63,239 nt of DNA from Acrocarpospora catenulata (lineage in GTDB: Bacteria > Actinomycetota > Actinomycetes > Streptosporangiales > Streptosporangiaceae), in the NCBI RefSeq assembly GCF_018476525.1, contig NZ_JAHCST010000054.1, positions 1-63,239 on the forward strand. The letters run 5' to 3'. The translations under genes and the position numbers were made by a program. The notes below the pieces were generated by a model that saw nothing but the letters and a program-made list of their open reading frames with translations, did not search any database and was not told where the DNA came from. This document shows, piece by piece, positions 8,231-17,388 of the stretch; positions within the stretch are counted from its first letter, which is position 1; each line of letters opens with the position of its first letter.

Positions 8231-9439
8231 TCACATCGCGGTGAGGGCGGTGAGCGCGGTGGCGGCCACGACGCGCACCCCCACCCCGATCGCGCGTTCG
8301 TCGATGTCGAAGGCCGGGTGGTGGATGTCGCGGATCGCGCCCACCCCGGGCGGGGTCACGCCCAGCCGGGCCAGCGCGCCCGGCACCGACTCGACGTACC
8401 AGGAGAAGTCCTCGCCGCCCAGGCTCTGCGGGGTGGGCACGGCGGCGCTCTCGCCGACGTACTTGCCGACCGCGTCGCTCAGCATCTGGATGCTCTTGGC
8501 CTCGTTGACCGTGGCCGGAGTGCCCCGGCGGTAGTCCAGCTCCACCTCAAGCCCGTACGGCGCGGCCACCGCGTCCACCAGGGACCTGATCAGGTCGGGG
8601 GCGGTGTGCCAGGCGTCCTCGTTCAGGGCACGCACGCTGCCCTGGGCGTACCCGACGTCGGGGATGGTGTTGAAGGCCGAGCCCGCCGAGATCTGGCCCC
8701 AGACCAGGCTGAGGCTGGAGCGCGGGTCCACCCGGCGGGAGAGGATGGCGGGCAGCTCGGTGACGATCTTGCTCAGCGCGTACACCAGGTCCACCGTGAG
8801 GTGCGGCCGGGCGGTGTGGCCGCCCGGTCCGGAGACCTTGAGCTGCACGTTGTCGCAGGAGCCGGTGATGGCGCCGGTGCGCAGGCCCACCTTGCCGACC
8901 TCGATGCGGGGGTCGCAGTGCACGGCGAAGATCCGCTCGACCCCGGAGAGCCCGCCGTCCTTGATGACCTCCAGCGCGCCCCCGGCGATCTCCTCGGCCG
9001 GCTGGAAGATCAGCCGGACCCGGCCGGGCAGCAGCCCGGCCTCGGCCTGGTTCTGCAGGAACAGCCCGGCGCCCAGCACGATCGCGGCGTGCGCGTCGTG
9101 CCCGCAGGCGTGGCAGGCGTGCGGGTACCGCGAGCGGTAGGGAACGTCCTTCTCGTCCTCCATCGGCAGCGCGTCGATGTCGGCGCGCAGCGCGATCAGC
9201 GGCCCGTCGCCCCGCCCGAGGTCGGCCCAGAGCCCGGTGCCCCGGGAGAGCCGCCGCGGCTCCAGACCGGCCTCCTTGAGCCGCTGCGCGATGGCGTCGG
9301 TGGTCCGGTGCTCGTTGAACGCGGTCTCCGGGTGGGCGTGCAGGTCGCGCCGGAACTCGATCAGTTCCTCGTCGTGCTTGACGAGGAACCGGGCCAGCTG
9401 ATCAGCGAGTTCGGTCCCCTCCGCTAGTGAGGTCGTCAC
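8231..9439 (-). CDS. M20-family amidohydrolase (aminoacylase / hippurate hydrolase type)
   Basis: Cytoplasmic metal-dependent amidohydrolase of the M20D group that removes acyl groups from N-acyl amino acids or related amides. The 402-residue product has the N-terminal RRDLHAHPE segment, the metal-site motif HACGHDAH, the PAEE glutamate and the later GGEDFSW segment, so all main active-site elements are present. The GTG start follows AAAGGGA. It lies 12 nt downstream of the YbdK-type ligase gene and 102 nt upstream of the lipoprotein gene, all on one strand. Substrate cannot be set from sequence. Confidence 0.9.
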   Translation of the reverse strand: MTTSLAEGTELADQLARFLVKHDEELIEFRRDLHAHPETAFNEHRTTDAIAQRLKEAGLEPRRLSRGTGLWADLGRGDGPLIALRADIDALPMEDEKDVPYRSRYPHACHACGHDAHAAIVLGAGLFLQNQAEAGLLPGRVRLIFQPAEEIAGGALEVIKDGGLSGVERIFAVHCDPRIEVGKVGLRTGAITGSCDNVQLKVSGPGGHTARPHLTVDLVYALSKIVTELPAILSRRVDPRSSLSLVWGQISAGSAFNTIPDVGYAQGSVRALNEDAWHTAPDLIRSLVDAVAAPYGLEVELDYRRGTPATVNEAKSIQMLSDAVGKYVGESAAVPTPQSLGGEDFSWYVESVPGALARLGVTPPGVGAIRDIHHPAFDIDERAIGVGVRVVAATALTALTAM

Positions 9440-9451
9440 GGGCGTTCCCTT

Positions 9452-10633
9452 TCACGTTCCTATGTGGTCAGACGGTTCACGGGAGGAGTGGCGGCCGGAC
9501 GTCACGAACCGGTTCTCGGCGAACTCGGTGATGGTGGCGTCCACGACGTCCTCCAGGGTGCCGCCGTCGGCGCGGACGGCTCGCTGGCGCTCGCAGGAGC
9601 TGCCCTGCTCCAGCACGTCGGTCAGCACGGCCAGCTCGTCGGCGCAGCCGAGCCGGTCGGCGACGGGCTCGAGTTCGCGGCCCAGCTCGTAGAGCATGTC
9701 GCGCATCGGCGCGGTCGACCCGCGGTCATCGGTGATCACGATGGCGTCCAGGCCGTACCGGGTGGCCCGCCACTTGTTGTCCCTGACCACCCAGGCGGCC
9801 GGCTGCGGTAGCGTGTAGCCGCGGTCCAGCTGCTGGTCGAACTGCTGCACGAGGCACTGCGACAGCGCGGTCACCATCCCGACCTCCCGCAGGGTGGGGA
9901 TGCCGTCGAACATCCTGATCTCGATCGTGCCGAAGTCGGGGTGTGGCCGAACGTCCCACCACACCTCTTTGATGCTCTTGATGGTGCCGGCACGCACCAA
10001 GGTGTCCATGTACTCCTCGAACTCCGCCCAGCCCGCCAGCAGATGCGGCGGCCCCGCCGTGGGCAGTGCGCCAAAAACGATGGCCCGGCTGGAGGCGAGC
10101 CCGGTGTCTTGGCCGCCCCAGTACGGGCTGGAGGTCGTCAGCGCCAAAAAATGCGGCAGGTAGGCCGCAAGTGCGTTGACTATGGGAATGACTTTATCTC
10201 TTTCCCGGACCCCCACGTGGACATGTACGCCAAATGTTTGGATGCGCCAGGCCAGCCACTGCAACTCTTCCACCAGCTCGGCGTAGCGCTGCATGGGCGC
10301 GTAGTCGGCGTCCCGCCACTCGCTGATCGCGTGCGTGCCCGTGCAGGCAAGCGCGATTCCCCTGGGCTCCACCACGCTGCGTAACCGCCGGATGCTCTTC
10401 TCGAGGTCCTGTACGGCCTCGGCCGCGGTGTGGCAGACGTCGGTGACGATCTCGATCTGTGACTGCATGAGCTCGTGCATGGCCTTGGGCCGCGGCCCCT
10501 CGCTCAGGTCGGGGACGTCGGCGAGCACGTCACGGGCATCCTGCCGGAGGCGCCGGGTACGGGTGTCGACCAACTGAAGCTCCCATTCGACACCAAGCGT
10601 AGCGCCGCGCGACGGATTAAACTCAATCGCCAC
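9452..10633 (-). CDS. YbdK-type carboxylate-amine ligase (glutamate-cysteine ligase family 2)
   Basis: ATP-dependent ligase of the GCS2 family, 393 residues, with the start-of-domain motif LGVEWELQLVD, the GVHVHVG segment and IEIRMFDG. This subgroup is usually annotated as a weak glutamate-cysteine ligase or a carboxylate-amine ligase of unknown natural substrate. The GTG start has GGAGG 5 nt upstream. It is followed after 12 nt by an amidohydrolase gene, so one enzyme forming and one breaking amide bonds may be co-transcribed. A second, longer GCS2 protein lies at 35850-37319. Confidence 0.9.
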   Translation of the reverse strand: MAIEFNPSRGATLGVEWELQLVDTRTRRLRQDARDVLADVPDLSEGPRPKAMHELMQSQIEIVTDVCHTAAEAVQDLEKSIRRLRSVVEPRGIALACTGTHAISEWRDADYAPMQRYAELVEELQWLAWRIQTFGVHVHVGVRERDKVIPIVNALAAYLPHFLALTTSSPYWGGQDTGLASSRAIVFGALPTAGPPHLLAGWAEFEEYMDTLVRAGTIKSIKEVWWDVRPHPDFGTIEIRMFDGIPTLREVGMVTALSQCLVQQFDQQLDRGYTLPQPAAWVVRDNKWRATRYGLDAIVITDDRGSTAPMRDMLYELGRELEPVADRLGCADELAVLTDVLEQGSSCERQRAVRADGGTLEDVVDATITEFAENRFVTSGRHSSREPSDHIGT

Positions 10634-10770
10634 AACTACCTCCAGAGTCCATCGTCTCAGGCACTGTCACTCCACGTGGCAAAAATCGGTCATCCCGAAT
10701 CCCTCACCACGCTCGATGACCTTTAGTGCATGGTCACTCAACGCCTAACAACGTCCAATAGCCGCAAACG

Positions 10771-10797
10771 TTGACACAACGCTCAGACACCTATGCC
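10771..10797 (+). promoter_or_regulatory. Weak candidate promoter upstream of the D,D-carboxypeptidase gene
   Basis: A perfect TTGACA lies at 10771-10776 and TATGCC at 10792-10797, but the spacer is only 15 nt. The surrounding 10634-10876 region separates two divergent genes and should hold promoters for both; nothing clearer is visible. Confidence 0.25.
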
Positions 10798-10876
10798 CGT
10801 CCCAGACGGGACTGCACCGGTATGGTCGGCGTGTCGAGATGCGTACGAGTGAGTGCTTTGGGGGATGTGTCGCGAC

Positions 10877-11971
10877 ATGCGAATAGGGACGCGCGCCCTC
10901 GGGGTCGCGGCACTGACATGTGCGCTGGTCACCGGCCAGGTGACCCCTGCCAGAGCGGAGACCGTGGGCGGTGAGCGGCTGGCCGGGCGCGGCTTAGTGC
11001 TGCCGGACGGGGTCAAGGCGCCGGAGAGCAAGGCCGCCGCGTTCGTGATCGCCGACGCCGACACCGGCCAGGTGCTGGCCGCCAAGAACCCGCACGGGCG
11101 CTTCCTCCCGGCCAGCACGCTCAAGGCGCTGACCGCCCTGACCCTCATCCCGAAGCTGGACCGCAAGAAGCTGGTCCGGCCCAGCCAGGAGGCGTGCAAC
11201 ATCGAGGGCAGCGCGGTCGGGCTGGTGCCCGAGCCGATCTACAAGGTGGACGACCTGTTCCGCGCCCTGCTCATGGTCTCCGGCAACGACGCCGCGCACG
11301 CCCTGGCCGAGGCCAACGGCGGCCTCACGGTCACCCTGGCCGACATGAACGCCGAGGCCCGGCGGATCCAGGCGCTGGACACCGTGGCCAAGACGCCCAG
11401 CGGCCTGGACGAGCCCGGCCAGAGCAGCTCCGCCTACGACCTGGCGCTGATCGCCCGGGCGGGCCTGAAGATCCCCGCCTTCCGCTCCTACATCTCCACC
11501 AAGACCGCGCACTTCCCCGCACCCGAGGGCTACTACGAGATCGGCAACCACAACAAGCTGCTCTGGAAGTACGACGGCATGGTCGGGGTCAAGAACGGCT
11601 GGACCTCCAAGGCGCTGGGCAGCTTCGTCGGCGCGGCCCGGCGGGACGGGCACACCGTCATCGTCGCCATCATGCGCCACGAGGGCTACTTCTGGGAGGA
11701 GGTGGCCGGGCTGCTGGACTGGGGCTTCGCGAACCGGGGCAAGGTCACCCCGGTCGGCACCCTGGTCGACCCGGTGCCGCCGCCCGCGCCGACCCCGCAG
11801 CCCAAGCCGAAGCCGGCCCGCATCCCGGCCTCCGGCGCCGCCGCGGCGGCCAAATCCACCGAGAGCGGCAGCGGCATGCCCCTGGTGGCCACGCTGGTGC
11901 TGGGCGCCGGGCTGGCCGGCGGCCTGATCTGGCTCGGGATCGGCCTGCGCCGCCGGAGCCGCCGTCAGTAG
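10877..11971 (+). CDS. D-alanyl-D-alanine carboxypeptidase (S11, PBP5-like)
   Basis: Secreted, membrane-tethered penicillin-binding protein that trims the terminal D-Ala of peptidoglycan stem peptides. The 364-residue protein has a signal peptide with a likely cut after TPARA (residue 27), the three serine-peptidase motifs SxxK (ASTLK), SGN (VSGNDAA) and KNG (VKNGW), a Pro/Lys linker and a C-terminal transmembrane helix followed by a basic tail. I chose the ATG at 10877, which leaves a standard signal peptide; in-frame GTG 10853 and ATG 10865 are alternatives. The 3' end overlaps the convergent YihY gene by 7 nt. Confidence 0.93.
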   Translation: MRIGTRALGVAALTCALVTGQVTPARAETVGGERLAGRGLVLPDGVKAPESKAAAFVIADADTGQVLAAKNPHGRFLPASTLKALTALTLIPKLDRKKLVRPSQEACNIEGSAVGLVPEPIYKVDDLFRALLMVSGNDAAHALAEANGGLTVTLADMNAEARRIQALDTVAKTPSGLDEPGQSSSAYDLALIARAGLKIPAFRSYISTKTAHFPAPEGYYEIGNHNKLLWKYDGMVGVKNGWTSKALGSFVGAARRDGHTVIVAIMRHEGYFWEEVAGLLDWGFANRGKVTPVGTLVDPVPPPAPTPQPKPKPARIPASGAAAAAKSTESGSGMPLVATLVLGAGLAGGLIWLGIGLRRRSRRQ

Positions 11972-12906
11972 GCGCCCGTCGAGGGCATGGGGCTGGGTTC
12001 CGGCGGCGGCCCGAGGCCGGCGGTCGCCGTCCAGGACGCGGCGTAGAGGATCACCCGGGCGGACAGGTTGATCCACACCAGCAGCCCGACCACCACCGCG
12101 AACGCGCCATAGATCGGATTGTGCAGGGTGCCGGCGAGCACCAGCGCGGCCAGCTGCTTGAGCACCCCGAACAGCACGGCGCCCAGCAGCGCCCCGCGCA
12201 GCAGCACCCGCGGCGGCTGGTCCAGGTTGGCCACCCAGCCCAGCAGGATCAGGAAGAGCAACACGTCCGCGCCGAGGCTGACCAGCAGGCCCACCACGGC
12301 CACGCCGAACCCGGCCGGTGCGGAGCCGGCCAGGCCCAGCCAGCCGGTGACCGTGGCGGTGGCCCCGGTGGCGAAGCCGGAGACCAGCACCGAGGCGAGC
12401 ATGGTGATCCCGCCCAGCAGCAGCGCCACCAGGTCCCGCAGCTTGGCGACGAAGAAGTTGGGCTGTGGCTCGGCGGTCATCCAGATCCGGCGGAACGCGG
12501 TGCGCAGCGCGTCCATCGCCCCCAGACCGGCGTAGAGCAGGCCGAGCAGGCCGATGGCGCCGGCGCCGGCCCGGGCCTCGGCCAGGCGGTCGAGCTGGAG
12601 CTGGTCCGCCAGGCCGGGCAGCTGCTGGTTGATCGCGGTGGAGATGGTGGCCTTGGCGCCGGGGGTCAGCCAGCCGAAGCTCACCGCGTACCCGAACAGC
12701 GCGAAGACCAGGGCGATCAGCGGGAAGAAGGACAGGAAGGCGAAGTAGGTGACCGCGCCCGCCAGGTGGTCACCGTCCTGCACCTGGTACCGCTGCACGG
12801 TGCGGATCAGGTGGTCGATCCAGTGGTACCGGATGCGGGCGCGCTCGGTGAGGTCGCGACCGCGCGCCTTGAGTGCTTCGAACCGTTCCTGGAAGCGCGC
12901 GATCAC
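11965..12906 (-). CDS. YihY/BrkB-family integral membrane protein
   Basis: Polytopic membrane protein of the YihY (formerly virulence factor BrkB / 'RNase BN') family, 313 residues with about six hydrophobic helices and the family segments AGAVTYFAFLSFFPL and ARVILYAASW. Molecular role is not established for the family. GTG start at 12906, 10 nt after the trpS stop and with only a weak Shine-Dalgarno, so it is probably co-transcribed with trpS. Confidence 0.92.
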   Translation of the reverse strand: MIARFQERFEALKARGRDLTERARIRYHWIDHLIRTVQRYQVQDGDHLAGAVTYFAFLSFFPLIALVFALFGYAVSFGWLTPGAKATISTAINQQLPGLADQLQLDRLAEARAGAGAIGLLGLLYAGLGAMDALRTAFRRIWMTAEPQPNFFVAKLRDLVALLLGGITMLASVLVSGFATGATATVTGWLGLAGSAPAGFGVAVVGLLVSLGADVLLFLILLGWVANLDQPPRVLLRGALLGAVLFGVLKQLAALVLAGTLHNPIYGAFAVVVGLLVWINLSARVILYAASWTATAGLGPPPEPSPMPSTGAY

Positions 12907-12916
12907 ACTGCGCTCT

Positions 12917-13924
12917 TTACCCCGCGGTGGGCAGGAATCCCACGTTCGCCCTGACCTTCTCCATCGTCTCGGCCGCCACCGCGCGGGCCTTGGCGGCGCC
13001 GATCGCGAGCATGCGGTCCAGCTCGGCCTCGTCGCCGAGGAGCTTCTCGGTGCGCTCCCTGATCGGCTCGAAGAGCTCGACGATCGCCTCGGCCACCTCC
13101 TTCTTGAAGGTGCCGTAACCCTGGCCCGCGTACCTGGCCTCCAGCTCGGGGATCGGGGTACCGGTGATCGCGGACTGGATGCGGAGCAGGTTGGTGATGC
13201 CCGGCTTGTTCTCCTCGTCGGCCACCACCTCGCTGCCCGTGTCGGTGACCGCGCGCATCACCTTCTTACGGAGCGGGCCCGGCTGCTCCAGCACGTCCAG
13301 GATGCCCTGCGGGCTGGAGGAGGACTTGGACATCTTGGCGGTCGGGTCCTGGAGGTCGGTGATCTTCTCGACCTCCTTGAGGATGAACGCGCTGGGCACC
13401 GTGAAGGTCGGCCCGTACCGGGTGTTGAAGCGCTGCGCCAGGTCGCGGGTGAGCTCCAGGTGCTGCTTCTGGTCGGCCCCGACCGGGACCTGGTCGGCCT
13501 GGTAGAGCAGGATGTCGGCGGCCTGGAGGATCGGGTAGGTGAACAGGCCGACGCCGGCCGCGTTCTCCCCCGCCTTGGCGGACTTGTCCTTGAACTGGGT
13601 CATCCGCCCGGCCTCGCCCATGCCGGTCTGGCAGATCAGGATCCAGGCCAGCTCGGAGTGCTCCCGCACGTGGCTCTGCACGAAGACCGACGAACGCTCC
13701 GGGTCCAGGCCGCAGGCGAACAGCTGCGCGGCGGCCACCCGGCTGCGGCGGCGCAGCTCGGGCGCGCTGGGGTGCACGGTGAGCGCGTGCAGGTCGACCA
13801 CCATGTAGAAGGCGTCGTGCGAGTCCTGCAGCGCGATCCACTGGCGCACCGCGCCCAGATAGTTGCCGAGGTGGAAGGAATCGGCAGTGGGCTGGATACC
13901 GGACAGTACGCGAGGACGGGCCAT
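12917..13924 (-). CDS. trpS: Tryptophanyl-tRNA synthetase
   Basis: Class I aminoacyl-tRNA synthetase charging tRNA-Trp in the cytoplasm. The 335-residue protein has the HIGH-type motif HLGN at residues 18-21 and the KMSKS loop (AKMSKS), and is normal in length. ATG start at 13924, 14 nt after the stop of the upstream CNNM/HlyC gene. With the downstream YihY gene it forms a compact minus-strand group. Whether this is the only trpS of the genome cannot be told here. Confidence 0.97.
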   Translation of the reverse strand: MARPRVLSGIQPTADSFHLGNYLGAVRQWIALQDSHDAFYMVVDLHALTVHPSAPELRRRSRVAAAQLFACGLDPERSSVFVQSHVREHSELAWILICQTGMGEAGRMTQFKDKSAKAGENAAGVGLFTYPILQAADILLYQADQVPVGADQKQHLELTRDLAQRFNTRYGPTFTVPSAFILKEVEKITDLQDPTAKMSKSSSSPQGILDVLEQPGPLRKKVMRAVTDTGSEVVADEENKPGITNLLRIQSAITGTPIPELEARYAGQGYGTFKKEVAEAIVELFEPIRERTEKLLGDEAELDRMLAIGAAKARAVAAETMEKVRANVGFLPTAG

Positions 13925-13938
13925 GACACCTGATTCTG

Positions 13939-15258
13939 TCAGGAGTCGCCGGGCGGTAGCGACTTGGAATCGTCAGCGAGGGGTCGAGGAGTGACCCGGA
14001 CCAGGGCGACCCGGCGGCCGTCCAGCTCGGTCACGGTCAGTGTGGCCCCGGGGCCGTCCACCGACTCGCCCACCGCGGGCAGGTGGCCGAGCACCGCCAT
14101 CATGTAGCCGCCGAGCGTCTCGTACGGCCCCTCGGGCAGGCGGATGCCGGTCTCCTCGGCGAAGTCCACCAGCCGGACCAGGCCCTCCACCTCGATCTCC
14201 CCGGCGATCCTGCGGACCGAGTGGTCGTCCACGTCGTACTCGTCGCGGATGTCGCCGATCAGCTCCTCGACCAGGTCCTCCAGGGTCACGATGCCGGCGG
14301 TGCCGCCGTACTCGTCGACCACGATGGCCAGGTGGTGGCCCTCGTCGCGCATCTCGGAGAGGGTGATCAGCACCCGCTTGCTGCCGGGCACCAGCTTGAC
14401 CGGCCGGATCGGGACCACTTCGCTGATCGGGTCCACCCGCCCGGTGAGCACCGGATCGAGCAGGTCCCTGACGTGCACGAACCCCACCACGTCATCGTAT
14501 GACCCGCGGAACACCGGGAACCGTGAGTACGGCATGCTGGCCGCCAGCACCGCCGCCTCGGCCAGCGTGGTGTCCGCGGCCATGAACTCCACCTCGGTCC
14601 TGGGCAGCATGACCTCGCGGACCTGCCGTTTCCCCGCCGCGAAGACCTCGCCGACGATGCGCCGCTCGTCGTCGGTGAGGTCGGTGTGCCCGGCCACCAT
14701 GTCGCGCAGTTCCTCGGTGGAGACCTGCTCCCTGTCGGTCTCGGGGTTGCCGCCGAGCAGCCGGACCACCCCATCGGTGGATTTGGAGAGCACCCAGATG
14801 ACCGGCCGGGAGAGCGTGGCCACCAGGTCCAGGAAGGGGGCGACCACCAGCGAGAGCGACTCGGCCCGCTGCCTGGCCAGGCGTTTGGGGGCGAGCTCCC
14901 CGAGCACCAGGGAGATGTAGGAGATGGCCAGGGTGACCAGCGCCAGCGAGATCACGGGGGTGGCCTGGCCGGCCAGCCCCCACTGTTCCAGCACCGGGTC
15001 CAGCTCGCCGGTAAGCCGGTCGGCACCGAAGGCGGCCGAGAGCACGGTGGCCACGGTGACCCCGATCTGCACCGCCGACAGGAACCGGTTGGGGTCGTGG
15101 GCCAGCTTGGCCACCCGGGCGCCGCGCCGGCCCAGCGTGGCGAGCCGGCGCACCTGGCTCTCCCGTAGCGAGACCATGGCCATCTCCGCCGCCGCGAAGA
15201 ACCCGCCCACCAGGATGAAGAGCAGCACGATGGCGATGTTGACGAGAACTGTGTTCAC
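13939..15258 (-). CDS. CNNM/HlyC-CorC family membrane protein with CBS pair
   Basis: Hemolysin-C-like protein of the family linked to Mg2+/Co2+ transport. The 439-residue product has an N-terminal DUF21 region with four hydrophobic segments (about 1-170), a CBS pair (about 200-330, with [15 protein letters not shown] and [16 protein letters not shown]) and a C-terminal CorC_HlyC domain (about 345-425). GTG start at 15258 with GGAAG upstream. Ion transported is not deducible from sequence alone. Confidence 0.93.
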   Translation of the reverse strand: MNTVLVNIAIVLLFILVGGFFAAAEMAMVSLRESQVRRLATLGRRGARVAKLAHDPNRFLSAVQIGVTVATVLSAAFGADRLTGELDPVLEQWGLAGQATPVISLALVTLAISYISLVLGELAPKRLARQRAESLSLVVAPFLDLVATLSRPVIWVLSKSTDGVVRLLGGNPETDREQVSTEELRDMVAGHTDLTDDERRIVGEVFAAGKRQVREVMLPRTEVEFMAADTTLAEAAVLAASMPYSRFPVFRGSYDDVVGFVHVRDLLDPVLTGRVDPISEVVPIRPVKLVPGSKRVLITLSEMRDEGHHLAIVVDEYGGTAGIVTLEDLVEELIGDIRDEYDVDDHSVRRIAGEIEVEGLVRLVDFAEETGIRLPEGPYETLGGYMMAVLGHLPAVGESVDGPGATLTVTELDGRRVALVRVTPRPLADDSKSLPPGDS

Positions 15259-15351
15259 GGGATGCTTCCGGCGCCGACAGATCGATTGGTTGCCAGCCTA
15301 CTCAGCTAGGCTGGGTCGTACAGATTCAAACACAAACGAACAGGACCAAAC

Positions 15352-16293
15352 ATGAAGCTACTGGTGACCGGAGGGGCCGGGTACATCGGCAGCGTCGTCG
15401 CGGCCCAGCTCGTCGAGGCCGGGCACAGGGTGACCGTGCTGGACGACCTTTCGACCGGCCACGCCGACGCGGTGCCGCCCGGCGCGACCTTCGTACACGG
15501 CTCGATCACCGATCCCGGCGACCTGACCGGCTACGACGCCGTGCTGCACTTCGCGGCCAAGTCGGTGGTCGGCGAGTCGGTGGAGCGTCCCGGATACTAC
15601 TGGTCCGGCAATCTCGGCGGCACGCTGGCCCTGCTGGACGCCATGCGCGGCGCCGGCGTCGGCCGCATCGTGTTCTCCTCCACCGCCGCGGTGTACGGGG
15701 AACCCGAACGCGTCCCCATCCTGGAGACCGACCCCACCCGCCCGAGCAACCCGTACGGGGCCACCAAGCTGGCCGTGGACACCGCGCTCACCACCTTCGC
15801 CGCCCTGTACGGCCTGGCCGCCGTCAGCCTGCGCTACTTCAACGTGGCCGGCGCGTACCGGGGCTACCGGGAGCGGCACGCCCCGGAGACCCATCTGATC
15901 CCCAACGTGCTCCGGGTGGCCCTCGGCGAGCGCGAGTCGATCAGCATCTTCGGCGACGACTACCCCACTCCGGACGGCACCTGCGTGCGCGACTACGTAC
16001 ACGTGGCCGACCTGGCCAGGGCCCATCTGCTGGCGTTGCGGGCCTGCGAGCCGGGGGTGCACCGGATCTTCAACCTGGGCAACGGCACCGGTTTCTCCAA
16101 CAAGGAGGTGGTGGACGTCTGCCGGGAGGTCACCGGCCGGGAGATTCCCACCGTGGCCGCCCCCCGGCGCCCGGGGGACCCGGCGGTGCTGGTCGCCTCC
16201 GCCGAGTTGATCCGGCAGGAACTGGGCTGGAAGCCGGAGCACGCCACCTTGCACGACATCGTGGCGGACGCCTGGCAAGCGCTACTTCCGTAA
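15352..16293 (+). CDS. galE: UDP-glucose 4-epimerase family protein
   Basis: Short-chain dehydrogenase-type nucleotide-sugar epimerase interconverting UDP-glucose and UDP-galactose (or a related pair). The 313-residue protein has the NAD-binding TGGAGYIGS at residues 6-14, the catalytic YxxxK (NPYGATK), an SSTAAVYG segment and the substrate-binding [11 protein letters not shown] start after AGGA at about 15342. It is alone on the plus strand and may supply UDP-sugars for the surface polymers suggested later in the window; that link is inference. A promoter for a small downstream gene begins right at its TAA. Confidence 0.93.
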   Translation: MKLLVTGGAGYIGSVVAAQLVEAGHRVTVLDDLSTGHADAVPPGATFVHGSITDPGDLTGYDAVLHFAAKSVVGESVERPGYYWSGNLGGTLALLDAMRGAGVGRIVFSSTAAVYGEPERVPILETDPTRPSNPYGATKLAVDTALTTFAALYGLAAVSLRYFNVAGAYRGYRERHAPETHLIPNVLRVALGERESISIFGDDYPTPDGTCVRDYVHVADLARAHLLALRACEPGVHRIFNLGNGTGFSNKEVVDVCREVTGREIPTVAAPRRPGDPAVLVASAELIRQELGWKPEHATLHDIVADAWQALLP

Positions 16294-16322
16294 TTGGCCG
16301 GATTCATTGCGTGAAATATGAT
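16294..16322 (+). promoter_or_regulatory. Promoter candidate for the 46-aa membrane protein gene
   Basis: TTGGCC (16294-16299), a 17-nt spacer and TATGAT (16317-16322, 5 of 6 to consensus) start directly after the galE stop. Transcription would begin about 3-5 nt before the ATG at 16334, giving an almost leaderless mRNA. Confidence 0.55.
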
Positions 16323-16333
16323 GAGATCTCACT

Positions 16334-16474
16334 ATGGGTTTCCCCCTTCGCGACCTGCTCGTCAAGGTGGGGCTGGTGACGCTCATCGTGCTGGGGAGTG
16401 TGCTGGCCGCCGCCGGGGTGGTCTTCGCCACCGGCGGCGCCGCGGCGGAACAGTCCGTCAAGTGCCCCGGTTGA
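16334..16474 (+). CDS. Putative 46-aa secreted or single-span membrane peptide
   Basis: A small open frame that a simple length cutoff would miss. The product starts MGFPLRDLLVKVGL, continues with a hydrophobic stretch of about 20 residues (LVTLIVLGSVLAAAGVVFAT) and ends in a short tail with one Cys (VKCPG). It looks like a single transmembrane helix or a signal peptide. There is no Shine-Dalgarno, but a good promoter ends 11 nt before the ATG. Codons are strongly GC-ending. The 3' end overlaps the convergent DUF11 gene by 17 nt. No family is recognised. Confidence 0.6.
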   Translation: MGFPLRDLLVKVGLVTLIVLGSVLAAAGVVFATGGAAAEQSVKCPG

Positions 16475-17315
16475 TCGCCATACGCAGCCGGGCCTGGTTG
16501 TTGGCCGGACGCCGGTCCCCCAGGCCCCGCGAGTAGACGGTCGCCCGCGCCTGGACCGGCCGTGTCCGCAGCACGCGGGCCGGGGCCCGGAAGGCCAGCT
16601 GGAACCGGGTCTGCCCACCTGACCTGATCGGCTGCAGCGCGCAACCGACGAAACCGTTGAACGCGTGGCAGCGGGCCCCGGTCCCGGCCAGGAACTGGGC
16701 CCGGCCTGCCTGCAGGTAGACGAAGGCGTCCCGGACCACCCGGGGCCCCCGGTTGGCCACCACGGCCTCCATCGTGAAACGTTCACCCGGACGGGGCACC
16801 CCGCGCGCCGGGCGGAACCGGACCGCCAGGTCCGCGCCCTCGTCCACGTTGGTGACCGCCTCCGCCTGGTTGTCCTCGTCGTGGCCGTCGAGCACCTCGG
16901 AGGTGAGCGAGGCCTGCGCCCGGAGCGGGCCGCGCGCGCTCGGCCGGACCAGGGCGGTGATGGTGACCCCGCCGGAACCCCCGGCCAGCACGTCCCGCGG
17001 CGAGCGGCAGACCACCTCGTTGTAGCCGCGGCCGGGGCGGCACTCGCTCACGTCCACGCTCATGATCTCCACCTCGCGCGGCAGCGTGACGGTCAGCACC
17101 GGAAGCACCGCGTCGCCCGGGCCGGAGTTGTGCACCATGACCCGGTAGACCAGCGGCTGGCCCGGCTGGGCGACCTGCGGCGTGGCCTCAATCCGGACAT
17201 TCAGGTCGGCGCCGCCCCACGGCGCGGTCCGCCCGTCGCCCCGTTCAGCCAATGCGGGTCTGGCCAGTACGCCGGTGAACAGGCAGACGACAACGGCAAC
17301 GACCCAGCGACCCAT
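16458..17315 (-). CDS. Secreted DUF11-domain protein
   Basis: Exported protein of unknown function, 285 residues. It has a clear signal peptide (MGRWVVAVVVCLFTG to ARPALA, cleavage near residue 23) and two Ig-like repeat units typical of DUF11 or conserved-repeat proteins: VRIEATPQVAQPGQPLVYRV, with NSGPGDAV, and a second unit near VRFRPARGVPRPGERF, with NRGPRVV. Four Cys in two pairs could form disulfides. ATG at 17315 follows GGGGGAG. There is no LPXTG or membrane anchor, so it is probably released or wall-associated. It lies 73 nt after the kinase-binding-domain gene on the same strand. Confidence 0.85.
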   Translation of the reverse strand: MGRWVVAVVVCLFTGVLARPALAERGDGRTAPWGGADLNVRIEATPQVAQPGQPLVYRVMVHNSGPGDAVLPVLTVTLPREVEIMSVDVSECRPGRGYNEVVCRSPRDVLAGGSGGVTITALVRPSARGPLRAQASLTSEVLDGHDEDNQAEAVTNVDEGADLAVRFRPARGVPRPGERFTMEAVVANRGPRVVRDAFVYLQAGRAQFLAGTGARCHAFNGFVGCALQPIRSGGQTRFQLAFRAPARVLRTRPVQARATVYSRGLGDRRPANNQARLRMAINRGT

Positions 17316-17388
17316 GCAAGCTCCCCCGAACTCTCGGGAACCAATTCAACGCCGTCCCGGCAGCTAGATCGTTCCCGACACGCCGGGC

